Shown: positions 5,172 through 8,781 of the stretch, piece by piece
Layout: every line of letters begins with the position of its first letter
Numbering within the stretch: the stretch's first letter is position 1
Assembly: GCA_937138955.1 (NCBI GenBank)
Contig: CAKZPJ010000451.1
Span: 1-8,781 of the forward strand
DNA from: an uncultured Flammeovirgaceae bacterium
GTDB taxonomy: Bacteria; Bacteroidota; Bacteroidia; Cytophagales; Cyclobacteriaceae
Direction: 5' to 3'
DNA: 8,781 nucleotides
Notes under the pieces: generated by a model
The model's input: the letters and a program-made list of their open reading frames with translations, nothing else
Told to the model about the DNA's origin: nothing
Databases searched by the model: none
Program-made: the position numbers and the translations under genes

Positions 5172-6996
5172 TGTAGGCCACGCCTATTCTATTGCTTACA
5201 CGATCTTACTCGTACTAGTATCTGCTACCTGTGTTTTTAGTCAGTCTCAGCCATCGCTGTTGTTCGTAGAAACTGAGTCTTTTACTGAAAAAGGCGGCTG
5301 GAAAATTGACCAACAATCCTTTGATGTGATGGGGTCATCTTACTTACTAGCCCACGGTATGGGTCGACCGGTAGCTGATGCCACTACCACTGTCCAATTT
5401 CCCGAAACGGGTGCGTATCATGTATGGGTACGCACCAAAGATTGGGCACCTTTTCCAAAGGGACCGGGTACCTTTCACGTAGTCCTCAACAACCAAGAGC
5501 TACCTACGGAATTTGGAGCGAGCGGATCGGATGAATGGCGATGGTACTACGGCGGGGAAGTAGCGGTAGAACAAACCAATACGCAGCTTGCTTTGCGCGA
5601 CTTAACCGGTTTTAACGGACGCTGCGACGCATTGCTATTTACAACCGACAATTCCTTTACTCCACCTAATGAGCCTCAGCAGTTAATGGGTTTTCGGCAA
5701 GCTCAACTTGGCCTTACCGAAGAGCCTACTGATGCTGGTAGCTATGATCTAGTAGTAACCGGGGGCGGAATGGCTGGTACCTGTGCTGCTATCTCTGGGG
5801 CACGGCAAGGGTTGAAAGTAGCCTTAATTCAGAATCGTCCAGTATTAGGGGGGAATAATAGTTCAGAAGTACGGGTACACCTGATGGGCGACATTGACAA
5901 AAACTACTACCCAAAACTAGGGCGTATAGTCGATGAACTGGATAACGGCGATCCGGGCAATGGTAACCCCGATGGCGACCAGTACGGTGATGAACGAAAA
6001 CTAGCGGTAGTAGAAGCCGAAGAGAATATCTCATTATTCCTAAATACTCACGTGGATCAGGTTGAGATGAAAGACGGTAAAATTAGTGCTGTAATCGGTC
6101 GTAACATTGCCACTAATCAGGAATACCGCTTTTCCGGTGAACTCTTCGCGGATTGCACCGGCGATGGTACGGTAGGCTTTTTAGCCGGAGCGGACTACCG
6201 CGCTGGACGGGAAAGTAGAGAAGAAACCGGTGAACCACTGGCTCCTGAAGAGGCTGACAATTTTACGCTGGGAACATCGAACCTGTGGGCATCGGTAGAG
6301 AAAGACACTCCGTCTACCTTTCCCGAAACTCCCTGGGCTATTCAGTTTTCCGATGAGTACCATATTGACGAGCATAAAGCTGACTGGCAGTGGGAAACAG
6401 GTTTTGGCAACTTCAATACTATTACCGAAGCCGAACAAATTCGTGATCATAACCTGCGGGCGATCTACGGTAATTGGTCGTATCTGAAAAATCATAAAGA
6501 TGGTAAATACGATAACCACGAGTTAGCTTGGGTGGCCTATATTGGCGGTAAGCGAGAATCGCGCCGGTTACTGGGCGATCATATTCTTACCCAAATGGAT
6601 ATTCAGGATGGCGAGATGTACCCAGATGGGTTGGTAACCGCTACTTGGACAATAGATCTGCACTTTCCGCAGCCTGAGAATTCTAAGTACTTTCCAGGCG
6701 AAGAGTTCTTTGCGGCAACTAAGCATATCCGAGTGCAACCCTACACCATTCCCTACCGCTGCCTGTATTCACGCAATGTACCTAATCTGTTTATGGCCGG
6801 GCGCGACATCAGCACTACACATGTTGCTTTTGGTAGCACCCGCGTGATGCGTACCTGCGGGATGATGGGCGAAGCAGTAGGGTACGCCGCTTCAGTTTGC
6901 CGGAAGTATGATGTGCAACCACGCGAGGTGTACGAGCAGCATTTAGACGAGCTAGTAGATTTAGTTTCGGAAGATATGATAGAGGTTCAAAAATAG
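5146..6996 (+). CDS. Secreted FAD-dependent oxidoreductase (FAD_oxidored family) with N-terminal beta-sandwich domain
   Basis: A 616-residue protein from ATG 5146. An in-frame GTG at 5131 is possible, but ATG 5146 gives a normal signal peptide (K2, hydrophobic 13-31, cleavage near CVFSQ). Residues 37-168 form a beta-rich domain (LLFVETESF start, TGAYHVWVRTKDWAP, GRCDALLFTTD) of the carbohydrate-binding or jelly-roll type often fused to such enzymes. The FAD-binding Rossmann motif is TGGGMAGTCAA (205-215), followed by VLGGNNSSEVRVH (233-245), and the C-terminal NLFMAGRDISTTHVAFGSTR with TCGMMGEA (547-577) is the signature of Pfam PF12831. Members are thought to be redox enzymes on sugars or polyols, but substrates are largely unknown. 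Overlap with the preceding gene suggests the two products act together outside the cytoplasm. If exported through Sec it must acquire FAD in the periplasm; the first 12 residues contain no twin arginine. The stop lies 7 bases from the convergent larC stop. Confidence 0.9.
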   Translation: MKLLPPTVNVGHAYSIAYTILLVLVSATCVFSQSQPSLLFVETESFTEKGGWKIDQQSFDVMGSSYLLAHGMGRPVADATTTVQFPETGAYHVWVRTKDWAPFPKGPGTFHVVLNNQELPTEFGASGSDEWRWYYGGEVAVEQTNTQLALRDLTGFNGRCDALLFTTDNSFTPPNEPQQLMGFRQAQLGLTEEPTDAGSYDLVVTGGGMAGTCAAISGARQGLKVALIQNRPVLGGNNSSEVRVHLMGDIDKNYYPKLGRIVDELDNGDPGNGNPDGDQYGDERKLAVVEAEENISLFLNTHVDQVEMKDGKISAVIGRNIATNQEYRFSGELFADCTGDGTVGFLAGADYRAGRESREETGEPLAPEEADNFTLGTSNLWASVEKDTPSTFPETPWAIQFSDEYHIDEHKADWQWETGFGNFNTITEAEQIRDHNLRAIYGNWSYLKNHKDGKYDNHELAWVAYIGGKRESRRLLGDHILTQMDIQDGEMYPDGLVTATWTIDLHFPQPENSKYFPGEEFFAATKHIRVQPYTIPYRCLYSRNVPNLFMAGRDISTTHVAFGSTRVMRTCGMMGEAVGYAASVCRKYDVQPREVYEQHLDELVDLVSEDMIEVQK

Positions 6997-7018
6997 AGTT
7001 TCGTTAACTACTAAACTC
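6989..7018 (-). terminator. Possible intrinsic terminator of the larBC operon
   Basis: GAGTTT (6996-7001) and AAACTC (7013-7018) form a perfect 6-bp inverted repeat with an 11-base loop. Read on the minus strand the hairpin is followed by TATTTTT (6995-6989), which suits termination of larC transcription. The larC stop codon (7004-7006) is in the loop, and the T-run overlaps the last codons of the convergent oxidoreductase gene. On the plus strand no T-run follows, so it would not be a good terminator in that direction. The stem is AT-rich and weak. Confidence 0.35.
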
Positions 7019-8284
7019 AACTAGAGGGCGCAATAGCTCCTGCGTTTCTAATACTGATTTATCAAGTTTTTTGCTGATTTCCCGTAAGCTATCGTATTCT
7101 ATTTTGCGTTGTCTGCGACCGGAAGGCTTGATAGATTCCTTCACGCGTACTTTTCCGTATTCGGTATCAATCTGCAGGGCGTTGCGGCTAAGCATCTGCT
7201 TGCCCACTTTGTAGTAACGTAGTCCAATGGTGGGAGTATGTTCTAAAATAAACTCACAAGCTTTTTCTAGGGACGAGGCACTCGCGAGTACCGAAATCTT
7301 TAGTCCGGGTCGTCCCTTCTTCATATGAATGGGCGTATAGTAAAAATCCGATGCTCCCAGCTCCAGTAACTGCTGCTGAAAGTCTGAGCCGAGAATTTCG
7401 CTAGAAGTATCATCCAACTGAGTTTCTATCACGTACATCTCAGTTTTCTCGCTGACTTCTTCTGAAGCTAGTAGAGAAACCCGTACTACATTGGCGACTG
7501 TAAAATCTTTAGTACCTGGTCCGTAAGCTGACTGTTCTACTCGTAGGGTAGGAGCGGAAAACTCAGGATTTAGGTACTGAAGAATTGCCGCTCCGGTAGG
7601 AGTGGTCTTCTCACCAGGTTCATTTCCCTTAAAGGTTGGGATTCCCCGTAGTATGTCGGCCGTGGCGGGAGCGGGTACGGGTAGCACTCCGTGCTGGGTT
7701 TTCACTGTTCCGCTACCTACGCATACCGGATCGGAGTAGGTTTTTTCTACGTTTAGTTTATCTAGCATCACGGCGCAGCCTACAATATCTAAAATAGAAT
7801 CCACCGCACTTACCTCGTGGAAGTGAATTTTATCCAGTGGTATATCGTGTACTTTTGATTCGGACTTACCGATAATCAGAAATATCTCTTTGGCAATTTT
7901 TTTAGCATTACTGCTGATTTCAGCCTTTTCAATAATCTCATTAATATGAGACAAATGACGGTGAGCGTGATGCTCATGACTATGGGAGTGGCTGTGAGAA
8001 TGACTATGCGAATGAGAGTGTCCGTGGTCGTGTGAGTGTTCGTGCGTATGCGTTGTGGAACTTTGATCGTCTGATTGCTCAGGTTCGTTCAGATCAATAA
8101 TTTTGATATGCTTGCAGACAATCCCATTTTTGTTCACTGTGTTAACTTCTACTTTGCCGTCGGGCAGGTTGAGCTTTTCGGGTAATGATAGTATTTCGTC
8201 GTATTCATCAGCCAAGCCGCAAAGCGCGCTCAGTAGCATATCTCCGGCTAGGCCCGCAAAAGGTTCAATATATAATACACTCAT
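7004..8284 (-). CDS. larC: Nickel-pincer cofactor biosynthesis protein LarC (nickel insertase)
   Basis: A 426-residue cytoplasmic protein that inserts nickel into the pyridinium-3,5-bisthiocarboxylic acid mononucleotide in a CTP-dependent reaction, the last step in making the nickel-pincer nucleotide cofactor of lactate racemase and related enzymes. Conserved segments are IEPFAGLAGDMLL (6-18), HFHEVSAVDSILDIVG (154-169), GSGTVKTQHGVLPVPAPAT (190-208) and EKTTPTGAA (225-233), then the LarC2-type half with TQLDDTSSE (288-296) and TPIHMKKGRPG (317-327). Residues 79-113 hold 18 histidines, mostly His-Ser alternation, a likely nickel-binding tract. In Lactobacillus plantarum larC is split and joined by ribosomal frameshifting; here it is one frame. 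It begins 9 bases after the larB stop, with no clear Shine-Dalgarno sequence, so the two are surely co-transcribed. Confidence 0.95.
   Translation of the reverse strand: MSVLYIEPFAGLAGDMLLSALCGLADEYDEILSLPEKLNLPDGKVEVNTVNKNGIVCKHIKIIDLNEPEQSDDQSSTTHTHEHSHDHGHSHSHSHSHSHSHSHEHHAHRHLSHINEIIEKAEISSNAKKIAKEIFLIIGKSESKVHDIPLDKIHFHEVSAVDSILDIVGCAVMLDKLNVEKTYSDPVCVGSGTVKTQHGVLPVPAPATADILRGIPTFKGNEPGEKTTPTGAAILQYLNPEFSAPTLRVEQSAYGPGTKDFTVANVVRVSLLASEEVSEKTEMYVIETQLDDTSSEILGSDFQQQLLELGASDFYYTPIHMKKGRPGLKISVLASASSLEKACEFILEHTPTIGLRYYKVGKQMLSRNALQIDTEYGKVRVKESIKPSGRRQRKIEYDSLREISKKLDKSVLETQELLRPLVEFSS
7946..8050 (-). repeat. Histidine-serine repeat tract within LarC
   Basis: Codes for LarC residues 79-113, with 18 histidines in 35 residues and seven consecutive Ser-His dipeptides (90-103). 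The serine codons of those seven are TCT, TCG, AGT, TCT, AGC, TCC and AGT, and the histidine codons mix CAT and CAC, so the repeat is at the protein level and not a DNA microsatellite. Such tracts are known in LarC and other nickel chaperones as metal-binding or metal-storage regions. Confidence 0.85.
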
Positions 8285-8292
8285 CGTTGATT

Positions 8293-8781
8293 CTATTTTT
8301 GATTAAAAGTATGCAGCACCCGAAAGGCTGCAATAGCTGCTCCGTAGCCATTATCAATATTGACAACTGTGATTCCATTCGCACAACTTGCCAACAAACT
8401 ATGTAGTGCCACCTGACCATGCGCTGCTACTCCGTAACCCACACTGGTTGGTACGGCAATGATAGGTTGAGACACCATTCCGCCCAGCACCGTAGGCAGT
8501 GCCGCCTCAAAACCCGCCACTGCGATAATAATTTTATAGGTCTTTATTTCTCCCAAGCGATTTAATAATCGGTGCAAGCCAGATACTCCCACATCTTGAA
8601 TACGGTGGGCTGCGGTGCCTAGGTAGCTCAGGGTATAATAAATCTCATTAACGACGTAGGCGTCAGAAGTACCTCCAGAAACAATAACTACCTCAGGGTT
8701 TGATTTCTTATTTACCTTGTAGTTCAAACCAAATACCCCTGATTCTTTGTCATAAAAGGCTTCTGGAAACACTTCTAGCAA
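8293..8781 (-). CDS. larB: Nickel-pincer cofactor biosynthesis protein LarB (partial, N-terminus outside window)
   Basis: The last 163 codons of LarB, which carboxylates the pyridine ring of nicotinic acid adenine dinucleotide and releases AMP to give the biscarboxylated mononucleotide. LarB has a PurE-like C-terminal fold, and that part is complete here: VSGGTSD (visible residues 34-40), DVGVSGLHRLL (63-73), AGFEAALPTVLGG (89-101), IAVPTSVGYG (108-117) and VVNIDNGYG (139-147). The frame stays open to the window edge; the edge codon is TTG (Leu) inside the protein, not a start. L. plantarum LarB is about 246 residues, so roughly 85 residues should lie beyond 8781. The usual P-x-A-E-E after GTSD is replaced by a variant (AYVVNEI), suggesting a divergent subgroup. 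It is followed by larC after 8 bases. Confidence 0.92.
   Translation of the reverse strand: MLEVFPEAFYDKESGVFGLNYKVNKKSNPEVVIVSGGTSDAYVVNEIYYTLSYLGTAAHRIQDVGVSGLHRLLNRLGEIKTYKIIIAVAGFEAALPTVLGGMVSQPIIAVPTSVGYGVAAHGQVALHSLLASCANGITVVNIDNGYGAAIAAFRVLHTFNQK

Noticed and set aside
5789..6519. Minus-strand open frames of 81 and 112 codons under the FAD oxidoreductase, and similar ones at 2757-3077, 1912-2221 and 67-417
   Set aside because: They are antisense to clearly recognised genes, have no family resemblance or start signals, and follow the codon pattern of the sense gene.
8103..8406. Plus-strand open frames of 67 and 73 codons antisense to larC and larB
   Set aside because: They lie opposite two well-conserved genes and their translations show no recognisable protein character.

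Overview
The window looks like ordinary chromosome from a member of the Bacteroidota, most likely a Cytophagales-type environmental bacterium. The clues are the moderate GC content, an almost complete lack of Shine-Dalgarno sequences at good spacing before the starts, a subclass B1 metallo-beta-lactamase closest in motif pattern to the Bacteroides CcrA type, and secreted proteins typical of this phylum. The genus assignment is open. I see no insertion sequence, integrase, tRNA, rRNA or CRISPR array. Coding density is high; the longest stretch without a gene is 215 bases (1599-1813), which holds only a weak promoter candidate.

Layout. Positions 1-57 probably hold the last codons of an upstream gene, followed after 4 bases by a MarC-family membrane protein (62-628) and ribonuclease HI (696-1178). 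The rnhA stop codon sits inside a possible intrinsic terminator. Next is a small acidic HepT/DUF86-like protein (1227-1598) that has lost the residues of the family's ribonuclease motif and has no antitoxin partner here. After the 215-base gap come an exported B1 metallo-beta-lactamase with all zinc ligands (1814-2572) and a secreted alkaline-phosphatase-superfamily phosphodiesterase with a probable C-terminal beta-sandwich domain (2718-3974).

The most interesting part is 4071-6996. A probably exported protein with a D-x-x-T-G-A-T motif, resembling the covalent FMN attachment site made by ApbE, followed by helical HEAT-like repeats, overlaps by 26 bases a secreted FAD-dependent oxidoreductase (FAD_oxidored type, Pfam PF12831) carrying an N-terminal beta-sandwich domain. 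I infer a translationally coupled, extracytoplasmic two-flavoprotein redox module of unknown substrate. The upstream phosphodiesterase lies on the same strand 96 bases away and may belong to the same unit.

On the opposite strand, converging with only 7 bases between coding regions, lie larC (7004-8284) and the C-terminal two thirds of larB (8293-8781, running off the window). These make the nickel-pincer nucleotide cofactor. LarC is one uninterrupted frame here, unlike the frameshifted larC1/larC2 of Lactobacillus plantarum, and has an 18-histidine tract. The lactate racemase larA and the sulfurtransferase larE are not in the window.
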